DNA from: CAIKMD01 sp963803265
Lineage (GTDB): Bacteria > Pseudomonadota > Alphaproteobacteria > ATCC43930 > CGMCC-115725
NCBI GenBank assembly: GCA_963803265.1
Contig: CAWDLZ010000002.1
Coordinates: forward strand, 62,001-126,000
DNA: 64,000 nucleotides
Direction of reading: 5' to 3'
In this document: piece by piece, positions 45,555 to 55,402 of the stretch
How the letters are laid out: each line of letters begins with the position of its first letter
Numbering within the stretch: position 1 is the first letter of the stretch
Translations under genes and position numbers: made by a program
Notes under the pieces: generated by a model
Database searches by the model: none
What the model was told of the DNA's origin: nothing
What the model saw: the letters and a program-made list of their open reading frames with translations, nothing else

Positions 45555-46235
45555 ATGACGCGAATCATGCGGCTCCTTTATCATCTCTGGCTGTCGCCGT
45601 TCTCGCGCAAGATCCGTATCGTGCTGGCCGAGAAGAATCTCGACTTCACCATGAAGGTCGAGAAGGTATGGGAGCGCCGACCGGAATTCCTCGCCCTCAA
45701 TCCGGCTTGCGAGGTGCCGGTGCTGATCGAGGATGACGGCGCCGTGCTTGCCGAGGCCACGGTCATCGCCGAATATCTCGACGAGGCTTATCGCGACAAG
45801 CTGCTGATCGGCATCAATCCGCTCGACCGCGCCGAGGTCCGTCGTCTCGTCGCCTGGTTCGACGTGAAGATGAACCGCGAGGTCACCGAACATCTCATCG
45901 GCGAGAAATTCATGAAGCGGTTCCTCGGATTCGGCGCGCCCAATTCCAGCGTGATCCGCGCCGGCAAGACCAATCTCAAATATCACCTCGACTATGTCTC
46001 GTATCTGGCCGAGCGGCGGCGCTGGCTCGGCGGCGATCATTTCTCCCTGGCCGATATCACGGCGGCCGCGCATCTCTCGGCGCTCGACTATCTCGACGAC
46101 GTCGCGTGGGACGCGCACGAGCCGGCCAAGGAATGGTACGCCCGCGTCAAGTCTCGGCCGAGCTTCCGTCCGATTCTCGCCGATCATATTCCCGGCGCGC
46201 CGCCGCCCAAGCATTACGCCGATCTCGATTTCTGA
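45555..46235 (+). CDS. Glutathione S-transferase family protein
   Basis: A 226-aa protein; N-terminal thioredoxin-like domain with LYHLWLSPFSRKIRIVLAEK, VPVLIEDDGAVLAEATVIAEYL, and an all-helical C-terminal domain (GGDHFSLADITAAAHLSALDYL). The active-site Ser of the SPFSRK motif marks the type. ATG 45555; MRLLYH at 45567 is another candidate start. Confidence 0.9.
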   Translation: MTRIMRLLYHLWLSPFSRKIRIVLAEKNLDFTMKVEKVWERRPEFLALNPACEVPVLIEDDGAVLAEATVIAEYLDEAYRDKLLIGINPLDRAEVRRLVAWFDVKMNREVTEHLIGEKFMKRFLGFGAPNSSVIRAGKTNLKYHLDYVSYLAERRRWLGGDHFSLADITAAAHLSALDYLDDVAWDAHEPAKEWYARVKSRPSFRPILADHIPGAPPPKHYADLDF

Positions 46236-46257
46236 CGGGCGCGGGCTTTCCCGCTCG

Positions 46258-47109
46258 TCAGGGCCGTGCCGGAGCCTTGGTTTCGAGTTGCTGCGCCGGC
46301 GGCGGCCGATCGGCAAGATGGGCAAGGTTCGCCTTGGCGGCCTGCGCTTCGCTGGAAGCCGGGGCCAGCTTGAGGATGCGCTGCCAGTCGGCCTGGGCGC
46401 CCGCGATGTCGCCCTTCAGCCGCCGGATGTTGCCGCGCTCGAGCAGGCCCGGCACGGTGTCGGGCTCGAGGATGAGCGCGCGATTGGCATCGTCGAGCGC
46501 CAAGTCGAGACTGTCGAGCTGGCGGTAGGCCGCGGCGCGGTAAACCAGCGCATCGGCGCGGTTGGGCGCGATGTCGAGGGCGCTGTTCAGATCGTCGATC
46601 GCCTCGAAGTACTTTCCGCCCATGGCATAGGCCTCGGCGCGGTCGATCAGCATGTCGGGATCCTTGGGTAGGAAGGCGAGCGCCGCGTCGAAGTCGGCCT
46701 TGGCCTCGTTCGGCTTCCCGGCGAGCAGCCAAGCCTGGCCGGCCTGGTCGAGCGTTGCGCCGCGCAGCGGCTTGTCGGCCTGCATCATGTCGCCCGCCAG
46801 GCTTTGCAGCCGGGTTGCCGCTTCGGAGTATTTCTTCAGGCCCACCAGCGCCACCGCCGCGCAATGCTCGGCCGGAAAGCCGCCGCCGCTGTCATGCCAA
46901 GCCGTGGCTTCGTCATAGGCCCGCCGCGGATCGGCATGGGCCAGCGCAAGGCACTGATCGTAGTGCTGAGGCGGTGGCAGCGGGGCCGCCAGCGGCGCCT
47001 GGGCCGCCGCCCAAGCCTGCCCGACAGCGAGGACAAGCGCGAGCGCCGCGGCGGCGATGGATCGCGCGGCGGGCCGAGCGATGCTATTCGCCCGCTTCGC
47101 GGACGACAT
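46258..47109 (-). CDS. Secreted TPR-repeat protein
   Basis: A 283-aa protein with a signal peptide (about residues 1-34, ending AWA) and at least four tetratricopeptide repeats (AEAYAMGGKYFEAIDDLNSA, RAAAYRQLDSLDLALDDANR). Its start overlaps the RND pump stop by 26 bp on the same strand, suggesting co-expression with the efflux operon. Function unknown. Confidence 0.82.
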   Translation of the reverse strand: MSSAKRANSIARPAARSIAAAALALVLAVGQAWAAAQAPLAAPLPPPQHYDQCLALAHADPRRAYDEATAWHDSGGGFPAEHCAAVALVGLKKYSEAATRLQSLAGDMMQADKPLRGATLDQAGQAWLLAGKPNEAKADFDAALAFLPKDPDMLIDRAEAYAMGGKYFEAIDDLNSALDIAPNRADALVYRAAAYRQLDSLDLALDDANRALILEPDTVPGLLERGNIRRLKGDIAGAQADWQRILKLAPASSEAQAAKANLAHLADRPPPAQQLETKAPARP

Positions 47110-50100
47110 GGCGATCGCCGATAGCCTCGGTCGCGCGCGCCAGCTCCGCGCCGTGCGAGAACATCGTCCTGACCTTTTCGAGATAGAGATAGATGACAGG
47201 GGTGATGAACAGCGTCAGCGATTGCGACACGATGAGGCCGCCCACGACGACGAGACCGAGCGGCCGCCGCAGCTCCGAGCCTTCGCCGAAGCCCACCGCG
47301 ATCGGCAATCCGCCCATGATCGCCGCCATGGTCGTCATCATGATCGGGCGGAAACGCAGCATGCAGGCCTGGAAGATCGCTTCCTCGGCGGTGCTGTTGC
47401 CGTTGCGCTGTCGGTCGAGCGCGAAGTCGATCATCATGATCGCGTTCTTCTTCACGATGCCGATCAGCATGATGATGCCGATGATGGCGATGACGCTCAT
47501 GTCTTGGTGGAACAGCATCAGGGTGAGCAGCGCGCCCAGCGCCGCCGCCGGCAAGCCCGAAAGGATCGTGATCGGGTGGATGAAGCTCTCGTACAGGATA
47601 CCCAGCACGATATAGATCACGATGACCGCCGCCGACAGCAGCAAGCCCTGGCCCTTCAGCGCGGCCTGGAAGACCTGGGCATTGCCTTGATAGCTGGTGT
47701 TGACCGTGAGCGGCAGGTTGACCGAGCGCTCGAGCTGCGCGATCTCGTTGACCGCGGTGCCGAGCGCGACGTTCGGCGCCAAGTTGAACGAGATCGTGAC
47801 CGATGGCAGCTGGCTCTGGTGGTTCACCGTCACCGGGCCGACCCCGGTCGAGATCTTGGCCACCGCGGCCAACGGCACCGGTTCGCCGGAGGCGCTTTTA
47901 AGGTAGAGTCTTCGATAAGTCGCCGGGCGATTGCTGATCGGCCTTGTCGAGCTCGAGAATGACGTAATAGCTGTCCGAGGGCTCGTAGATGGTCGAGATC
48001 TGGCGCGTGCCGAAGGCGCTGTAGAAGGTATTGCGGACCTGGTCGACCGTGATGCCGAGCTGCGCCGCCTTGTCGCGATCGACTTCGACGAGGGCAAGGC
48101 GGTTATTGAGCTGCAGGTCGGAGGTCACGTCCTGAACGCCGGGCAACTGCGCCATGCGCTGCTGCATCAGCTGCGCGTAGTGATAAAGCTCGGTCGTGTC
48201 GCCGTCCTGCAACGTGTATTGATATTGACTCTGCGACGGGCGCCCGCCGAGCTGGATGTCCTGCAGCACCTGGAAGAAGGTGTTGATGCCGGTGATCCGC
48301 GCCATCTTCGGGCGCAACTCCTGTACGATCTCGGTGGCCGAAAGCTTGCGCTCGGATCGCGGCTTTAGCTGGATGAAAAGCCTGCCGTCGTTGAGCGCCG
48401 GATTCTGGCCGCTGGTGCCGATGAAAGCGGTGACGTCGCTGATATTGGGATCGTCCTGGAGCGACCTTCGAGACGGCCAGCATGTGCTGCGCCATGCTCG
48501 CGACCGAGATATCCTGCGCGGCGACGGTCGAGCCGATCAGCACGCCGGCATCGACGGTCGGAAAGAAGCCCTTGGGGATGACGGCGAAGAGATAGCCGGA
48601 GAGGGCGAGACTGAGGATGGTGACGAAGAGGGTCGTCCGCCGCCACCGCAGCACCACCGTTAGCGACTCGCGGTAGGCGTTGAAGAGAGCGTTGAAGCCG
48701 TTCTCCGACATCCGGTAGACGAGGTTATGGTGCTCGGCGCGGTGGGGCTTGAGCAGGCGGGAGGCGAGCATCGGCGTCAGCGTCAGCGAGACGAATCCCG
48801 AGATCAGGATCGTCATGCTGATGGTCACCGCGAATTCGTGGAACACGCGGCCGACGACGCCGCCCATGAACAGCACCGGGATGAACACGGCGACGAGCGA
48901 CAGGGTAATCGACAGAATGGTGAAGGCGATCTCGCGCGAGCCGCGCAAGGCCGCTTCCATCACCCGCTCGCCGCCCTCGACGTGGCGGACGATGTTCTCG
49001 AGCATCACGATGGCGTCGTCGACGACGAACCCGACCGACAAGGTGAGCGCCATCAGCGACAGATTGTCGATGCTGTAGCCCATCACCTCCATGCCGGCGA
49101 AGGTGCCGATCACCGAGATCGGCAGCGCCAGGGCCGGGATGATCGTGGCGGTGATGTTCCTGAGGAACAAGAAGATCACCAGAATCACCAGCACGGCGGT
49201 GAGCAGCAGCGTGTACTGCACGTCGCTGACCGATTGCCGGATCGAGATCGAGTGGTCGAGCAACACGTTGAGCTTGACCGAGGCCGGCAGCTCGGCCTCG
49301 AACATCGGCAGCAGCGCCTTGACCGAATCGACCACGGCGACGGTGTTGGCGTCGGGCTGGCGCTGCACGCCCAAAAGGATGCCGGGCGCGCCGTTGTACC
49401 AGCTCGCGAGCCGGTCGTTCTCGACGCTGTCGACGGCCTTCGCCACGTCCTTCAAGCGCACCGGCGCGCCGTTGCGATAGGCGACGATCAGGTTCTGATA
49501 GTGGGCGGCGTGTTCGAGCTGGTGGTTCGCCTGGATGGTGACGGCCTGGTCCGGTCCCATCAGCGTCGCCGACCGGGGTGCTCGAATTGGCGGCCGCGAC
49601 CGCAGTCTGCAAGTCGTCGAGCGTCATGCCCTTCGCCGCCAACTTCTCGGGGTCGGCCTGGACGCGAACCGCGAAATGCTGCTGGCCCATGACCAGCACT
49701 TGGCTGACGCCGCTCAAGGTCGAGATGCGCTGGGCGATCAGGGTCTCGGCGTATTCATCGACGGCGGAGAGCGGCAGCGTCGAGGAGCTCAGATTGAGGA
49801 AGATCACCGGCGCGTCGGCCGGGTTTGCCTTGATGAAGCTCGGCGGCGTCGTCATCTGGATCGGCAAGCGCTTGGCCGCCGAGGTCAAGGCCGACTGCAC
49901 GTCCAGGGCCGCGCCGTCGATGTTGCGGCTCAAGTCGAACTGCAAGGTGATCGAGGTGATGCCCTCGCCGCTCGACGAGATCATCTCGTTGACGCCGGCG
50001 ATAGTCGAGAACTGCTTTTCGAGCGGCGTCGCGACCGAGGAGGCCATGGTCTCGGGGCTCGCGCCCGGGAGCTGGGCGTTGACGACGATGGTCGGGTAAT

Positions 50101-50221
50101 CGACGCGCGGCACCGCCGCCACCGGCAGCAGCCGATAGCTGAAGAGACCGAAGATCACGAAAGCGAGCATCAACAACGTCGTCATCACCGGACGACGGAT
50201 GCACAGCTCCGGCAGGGTCAT
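47084..50221 (-). CDS. RND multidrug efflux permease (MdtB/MuxB-like, three frameshifts)
   Basis: About 1,044 aa after correction; 12 membrane segments and two large periplasmic loops are visible. Start MTLPELCIRRPVMTTLLMLA; the proton-relay segment has VGFVVDDAIVMLENIVRHVE; DKAAQLGITVDQVRN and IGIIMLIGIVKKNAIMMIDF lie in the second half. Frames change near 49567 (extra G in GGCGACG), 48462 (extra G in GTCGCTC) and 47909 (extra A); removal of all three gives 1,045 codons. ATG overlaps the adaptor stop. Substrate not predictable; no outer-membrane factor is encoded nearby. Confidence 0.9.
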
Positions 50222-51378
50222 GACGCGCCACCCGGTTTTTCCGGCTCGCCGGCGACGATCTGGACGCGGACGCCGTCGCTCAGACGAAGCTGCCCGTCGG
50301 TCACCACTTGCTCGCCGGCGCTCAGTCCCTTGCTGATGACGGCTTGGCCGGCGATTGTCCGGTCGACCGTGACGGGGCGCGTTTCCGCCGTGCCGTCGCC
50401 CTTGATGACGAAGACGTAGGTGCCGTTCTGGCCGGCCTGGACGGCGGCGGGCGGAATGACGAGGGCGTTGGGATCGACGCGGAAGCGAACCGAGACATTC
50501 ACGAACTCGCCCGGCCACAGCCGCTGCTCGTCGTTGGTGAACGTCGCGCGTACATTGATCGTGCCCGAGGTCGTGTCGATGGCATTGTCGAAGAACGCGA
50601 CCGTGCCTGCGACCGGCGCGCCCGAGTCGCCCTGGCCGAGAACGCTCACCGGCACCGCGCCCAGCGCCATCGCCGCGCGCAGCTCAGGAAGCTGGTCCTG
50701 CGGGAGGGCGAAGGAGACATAGATCGGCTGGATCTGATTGACCGTGGCGAGCGGCACGTCGTTGGCCTTGATGCTGTTGCCCTGCTTGATCGCGATCGCC
50801 CCGACGCGGCCGTCGATGGGCGCGACGATGGTGTAATAGGTCAGCATCACCTTGGCGTTCTCGAGCTGCGCCTGGTCTGCCTGCACGGTCGCGGCGAGGG
50901 CCTTGGCGGTCGCGCTGTCGGTATCGAATTGCTGGTGCGAGAGGAAATCCTTGCTCACGAGCGGCGTGTCGCGCTCGACGTTGCGGTTGGCGTTGCTAAG
51001 CTGCGCCTGGTCACGGGCGAGCGTCGCCGCGGCTTGATCGACTTGAGCCTGGGCGGCGCGGGCGTCGAGCTGGAAGATCACGTCGCCGGCCTTGACGAAC
51101 TGGCCGTCCTGGACGAGCACCTTGTCGATCACCGCGTCGAGCCGCGATTTCACCGCCACGGACGCGATCGTTTGCACCGTGCCGATGCTGTTGAACTCAA
51201 CCGGCGTCGGCTTCACCGCGACCACGGCCACCTTGACCGGGACGGCGGGCTGGGACGGCCGGGTCGGTGCTTCGTTGCGCCCCCGTTCGAACAGGCCGTT
51301 CAGCAGGCCCGCCTGGTACGTGTAACCGGCCCCGGCCAGCACCGCCAAAAAGGCGACAGCCCAAATGACACGCTTCAT
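50218..51378 (-). CDS. RND efflux periplasmic adaptor (membrane fusion protein)
   Basis: A 386-aa adaptor. An N-terminal anchor (about residues 5-22), lipoyl-type strands (KSRLDAVIDKVLVQDGQFVK), a coiled coil (QAQVDQAAATLARDQAQLSN), TYYTIVAPIDGRVGAIAIKQ and a C-terminal barrel ending VQIVAGEPEK. Stop TCA (minus TGA) overlaps the permease ATG. Promoter presumably in the 254-bp gap before the SDR gene. Confidence 0.92.
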   Translation of the reverse strand: MKRVIWAVAFLAVLAGAGYTYQAGLLNGLFERGRNEAPTRPSQPAVPVKVAVVAVKPTPVEFNSIGTVQTIASVAVKSRLDAVIDKVLVQDGQFVKAGDVIFQLDARAAQAQVDQAAATLARDQAQLSNANRNVERDTPLVSKDFLSHQQFDTDSATAKALAATVQADQAQLENAKVMLTYYTIVAPIDGRVGAIAIKQGNSIKANDVPLATVNQIQPIYVSFALPQDQLPELRAAMALGAVPVSVLGQGDSGAPVAGTVAFFDNAIDTTSGTINVRATFTNDEQRLWPGEFVNVSVRFRVDPNALVIPPAAVQAGQNGTYVFVIKGDGTAETRPVTVDRTIAGQAVISKGLSAGEQVVTDGQLRLSDGVRVQIVAGEPEKPGGAS

Positions 51379-51632
51379 GAAATTCCGCTTTTCCGTTGAT
51401 GTCTCGAGACGAACCTTCCCAGTGCCGCCAGCCCAGGCGGGGATCCCAGCCTAACGTTAGGCCAACCATGGCTCGGTTATCCCCGGTGCGGCATTTTATT
51501 ATCCTAGCCGCCCGAGCCGAATACTTAACAGACCCGTGGAATTTGTAAATCCGCCCCGGTTCGCGCTTTGGTAACATCCCTGAAACAGGTGGGGACCGCG
51601 GGGGCGAGGGAACAAGGGCGCTGGATAGGGCG

Positions 51633-52497
51633 ATGAGCACAAGGGCGTTATTTTGCTTTGGCCTCGGCTACAGCGCCGGTTTCCTCGCGCGCGCGCTCGC
51701 CGCCGCCGGCTGGCGCGTCGCCGGCACGACGCAACAGCCCCCGGCCGGCGACACGGAATTTCCGCTCTACGGTTTTAGCCGCGCGCATCCCTTGGACGAT
51801 GCGCCTACGCGCCTCGCCGATGTCACTCATGTCTTGATCTCGGTGCCGCCGGACACGGCCGGCTGCCCCGTGCTGGATCGGCATGGCGCGGGATCTCGCC
51901 GCGCTCGGCTCGCTCGCCTGGCTCGGTTATCTCTCTTCGACGAATGTCTATGGCGATTGCGGCGGCGATTGGGTCGATGAGCGCTCGCCGCTCAAGCCGA
52001 GCGGCGAGCGCGGGCGCCGGCGCGTCGCGGCCGAGGCCGGCTGGCTCGACCTTCATCGCCGGGTCGGCCTGCCGGTGCAGCTGTTCCGGCTGGCCGGCAT
52101 CTATGGACCGGGACGCAGCGCGCTCGATGCGCTCAAGGCGGGTACCGCGCGGCGCGTGGCAAAGCCCGGCCAGGTGTTCTCGCGCATCCATGTCGAGGAC
52201 CTCGTCCAGACCTTGCTGGCCTCGATGGCGCGCCCCGATCCGGGCGCCGTCTACAATGTCTGCGACGACGAGCCGGCCGCGCCCGAGGAAGTCATCGCCT
52301 ATGCCGCTTCGTTGCTCGGAATCGCGCCGCCGCCGCTGACGGATTTCGCCGTCGCCGATCTCTCGCCGCTGGCGCGGAGCTTCTACGCCGACAACAAGCG
52401 GGTCTCGGACCGGCGCATCAAAGACGAGCTCGGCGTGGCCTTGCGCTATCCGACCTATCGGGAAGGCTTGGCGGCGCTCAGCCGAGCAGGGCGTTGA
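51633..52497 (+). CDS. SDR-family NAD(P)-dependent oxidoreductase / epimerase (one frameshift)
   Basis: About 287 aa after correction. The N-terminus LFCFGLGYSAGFLARALAAA is a Rossmann motif; YLSSTNVYGDCGGDWVDE and FRLAGIYGPGRSALDAL are typical of the YeeZ-like group. Frames change near 51885, where an extra G follows CAT (LDRH / ARDLAALG). Divergent from the efflux operon; 3' end overlaps the convergent hydrolase by 20 bp. Confidence 0.82.
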
Positions 52498-53227
52498 CGG
52501 TTCGCATCAAGAGGTCGAGGTCGCCGCGCCGCGACAGGCGATGGTCGCCGTCCTTGACGAGCAGCACTTGGGCGTCGCGGCTGGCGACGCGGTCGGCCAG
52601 CTCGAGGCTCGTTTGCCACGGCACGTCCGGGTCGGCCATGCCGTGGAGCAGCCGCACCGGGCAATCGAGGGCGATCGGCTCGCGCATCACCAGATGCGCG
52701 CGCGCCTCCTCGATGAGCTTGCGCGTGATCAGATAGCCGGTCTCGCTGTAGGCGGACGGTATCCGCGCCGATCCGGTAGCCATGATCTGCTCGCGCAGGT
52801 CGAACGGAAAGCGCTGCCACATGAGGTCCTCGGTGGCGTCGGGCGCCGCGGCGATCCCGACCAGGGCGGCGATCCGCTCGGGTCGCGCCAGCGCGGCCAG
52901 GATCATGAGCCAGCCGCCGATGCTCGATCCGACCAGCACGAGCTTGCCGTCGGTCAGCCGGTCGATGACCGCGATCGTGTCGCCGAGGAAGCGGCCGATC
53001 GTGGCCTCGGCGAAATCGCCCGAGGAGGCGCCATGCGCGAAATAATCGAAGCGCAGGAAAGCCTGGCCGCGCGCGCCGCAGAAGGCGTCGAGCGCCGCCG
53101 CCTTGGTCCCGGTCATGTCGGAATTGAAGCCGCCGAGGAAGACGATTCCCGGCAGCCGTCCAGTGCGGCGCCGGTAGGCGATTGTGGCGCCGTCCTCGCG
53201 TGTTAAGATGGCGGGCGGTTCACTCAT
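52478..53227 (-). CDS. Alpha/beta hydrolase
   Basis: A 249-aa hydrolase. The nucleophile elbow is VGSSIGGWL (Ser near residue 98), the acidic residue and His probably lie in GMADPDVPWQ and KDGDHRLSR. ATG 53227 (MSEPPAIL). Close to the alphaproteobacterial esterases of the ABHD10-like group. Substrate unknown. Confidence 0.85.
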   Translation of the reverse strand: MSEPPAILTREDGATIAYRRRTGRLPGIVFLGGFNSDMTGTKAAALDAFCGARGQAFLRFDYFAHGASSGDFAEATIGRFLGDTIAVIDRLTDGKLVLVGSSIGGWLMILAALARPERIAALVGIAAAPDATEDLMWQRFPFDLREQIMATGSARIPSAYSETGYLITRKLIEEARAHLVMREPIALDCPVRLLHGMADPDVPWQTSLELADRVASRDAQVLLVKDGDHRLSRRGDLDLLMRTVNALLG

Positions 53228-53249
53228 TCCGACGATTTTTTCCAGGCGC

Positions 53250-54450
53250 ATGACCCTGACCGGTGCCGACATTAACATTCCGGCGATGGAAGGCCCAGGA
53301 CGCAAGCCGGCGGTGCTGCAGGTTCTGCCCCGGCTCGTCGCCGGCGGCGTCGAGCGCGGCACCGTCGATTTGGCCGCGGGGCTGGTGGCCGCCGGCTGGA
53401 CCGCGATCGTCGCTTCCGAGGGCGGCCCGATGGTGCGCGAGTTGGAGCGTGCCGGCGCCAGCCACGTCGCGCTGCCGCTCGCGTCCAAGAACCCGCTCGT
53501 CATCCGCGCCAATGTCGCCCGCCTCGCGACGCTCATCGAGGGCCGCGGCGTCGATATCGTCCATGCGCGCAGCCGCGCGCCCGCCTGGAGCGCGCATTAC
53601 GCCGCCTTGCGCACGGGCCGGCATTTCGTGACGACCTTTCACAGCGCCTATGGCTCGGGATCCGCCTTGAAGCACCGCTACAACGGGGTCATGGCGGCGG
53701 GCGAGCGCGTCATCGCGATTTCGAACTTTGTCGCCGGGCACGTGGCCGCGGTCTATGGCGTGCCGCAACAGCGGCTGCGGATCGTTCCGCGCGGCGTCGA
53801 CCTCGCTCGCTTCGATCCGGGCCGGGTCACGCCCGAGCGCCTCATTCCGCTGATGAAGGCGTGGCGTCTGTCCGACGGCGTGCCGGTCGTGCTGCTGCCG
53901 GGCCGGCTCACGCGCTGGAAGGGCCAGCTCGTGCTGATCGAAGCCATGGCGCGATTGAACCGTCCTGAAATCCAGGCCGTCATCCTCGGCAATGGCCGCG
54001 AGCGTTATCGGCGCGAGCTCGGCCAGCGCGGTCGAGCGCTCGGGCGTCGCCGCCAATTTCCGCTTCGTCGATGACTGCGCGGATATCGCGGCGGCGTATA
54101 TGCTCGCCGATGTCGTGGTGTCGGCCTCGACCGTGCCCGAGGGGTTCGGCCGCGTCATCGTCGAGGCGCAGGCGATGGGGCGGCCGGTGATCGCGACCGC
54201 GCATGGCGGCGCGCAAGAGACGGTGGTGCCGGGCGAGACCGGCTGGCTCGTTCCGCCGGGCGATAGCGCGGCGCTCGCTGCGGCGCTCGCTCAGGCCCTC
54301 GACCAGGACCGCGCCGCGCGCGCCGCCATGGCCCAGCGCGAGATCGCTTACGTGCGCGACCATTTTTCGAGCGCGTCGATGATCCGAAGCACGATCGCGG
54401 TCTATGACGAGCTGATCGAGCAACGCGCCGCGGCGACGGCGGCGGCCTGA
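53250..54450 (+). CDS. Glycosyltransferase family 4 (one frameshift)
   Basis: About 399 aa after correction, GT-B fold. The acceptor-side domain starts VLQVLPRLVAGGVERGTVDL; the donor-side domain has LLPGRLTRWKGQLVLIEAMA and ASTVPEGFGRVIVEAQAMGR with the conserved Glu pair region. Frames change near 54021, where an extra G follows CTC (YRREL / ASAVERSGVAA). Likely LPS core or capsule sugar transfer, with the GT9 gene 10 bp downstream. Confidence 0.88.
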
Positions 54451-54459
54451 AGCGGGGCC

Positions 54460-55389
54460 GTGCGGCGGCAAGACAGAATCCTCGTCATCAAGCTCGGCGC
54501 GCTCGGCGATTTCGTCCAGGCGATGGGGCCGGCCGCCGCGGTCCGCGCCCACCACGATTCGGCCGAGATCACGCTCCTCACCGCCGCGCCACTCGCCGAG
54601 CTGGCCCGCGCTTCACCCTATTTCGATCGGGTCTGGATCGACGACCGGCCGCAGGCGCTCGATCTCGCCGGCCTGATGCGATTGCGCGCCCGGCTGCGCG
54701 GCCCTGGCTTCGATCGCGTCTACGACCTGCAAACCTCGGCGCGCTCGGGCTGGTATTTCCATTTGATCGGGCCGGGCGCCAAGCCGGAATGGTCGGGCAT
54801 CGCCAGGGGGGCGTCGCACCCCCACGCCAATCCGGCGCGCGACCTCATGCACACGCTCGACCGCCAAGCCGACCAGCTCCGCATGGCCGGAATCCTCGGC
54901 GTTCCGCCCCCCGACCTGTCCTGGGCCAAGGCCGACATCGCGCGGTTCGCCCTGCCGGACCGGTTCCTATTGCTGGTGCCGGGCGGTGCCCCGCATCGGC
55001 GCGAAAAGCGCTGGCCGGTCGGCAATTATGCCGCGCTCGCCCGCCTGATCGCCGACCGCGGCGTAGCGCCGGTGGTGATCGGCGGGCCTGGCGAGGCCGC
55101 CCTCGGCGCCGCGATTAAATCGGCGTGCCCCGCGGCTCATGACCTTACCGGCCAAACCAGCCTCGGCGAGCTCGTCGGGTTGAGCGCGGCCGCGTATCGC
55201 GCCGTCGGCAACGATACTGGCCCGATGCACGTGGCGGTGGCTGCCGGTTGCGCCGCGACGGTGCTCTATTCGCGCGCCTCGGACCCGGCCCGGACCCAGC
55301 CAAGGGGCCCGGCCGTCGCCGTGTTGCGGCGCGGCGATCTGGCCGATCTTCCCGTCGCCGAGGTTGCTGCCACGCTCGGCTTAAGCTAA
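54460..55389 (+). CDS. Glycosyltransferase family 9 (heptosyltransferase-like)
   Basis: A 309-aa GT-B protein starting at GTG 54460 with ILVIKLGALGDFVQAMGPAA; LLLVPGGAPHRREKRWPVGNY and GNDTGPMHVAVAAG are the family's C-terminal domain motifs. Probably acts in LPS core assembly. Same strand and spacing suggest one unit with the GT4 gene. Confidence 0.9.
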   Translation: MRRQDRILVIKLGALGDFVQAMGPAAAVRAHHDSAEITLLTAAPLAELARASPYFDRVWIDDRPQALDLAGLMRLRARLRGPGFDRVYDLQTSARSGWYFHLIGPGAKPEWSGIARGASHPHANPARDLMHTLDRQADQLRMAGILGVPPPDLSWAKADIARFALPDRFLLLVPGGAPHRREKRWPVGNYAALARLIADRGVAPVVIGGPGEAALGAAIKSACPAAHDLTGQTSLGELVGLSAAAYRAVGNDTGPMHVAVAAGCAATVLYSRASDPARTQPRGPAVAVLRRGDLADLPVAEVAATLGLS

Positions 55390-55402
55390 ACGCTCGACTC
55401 CC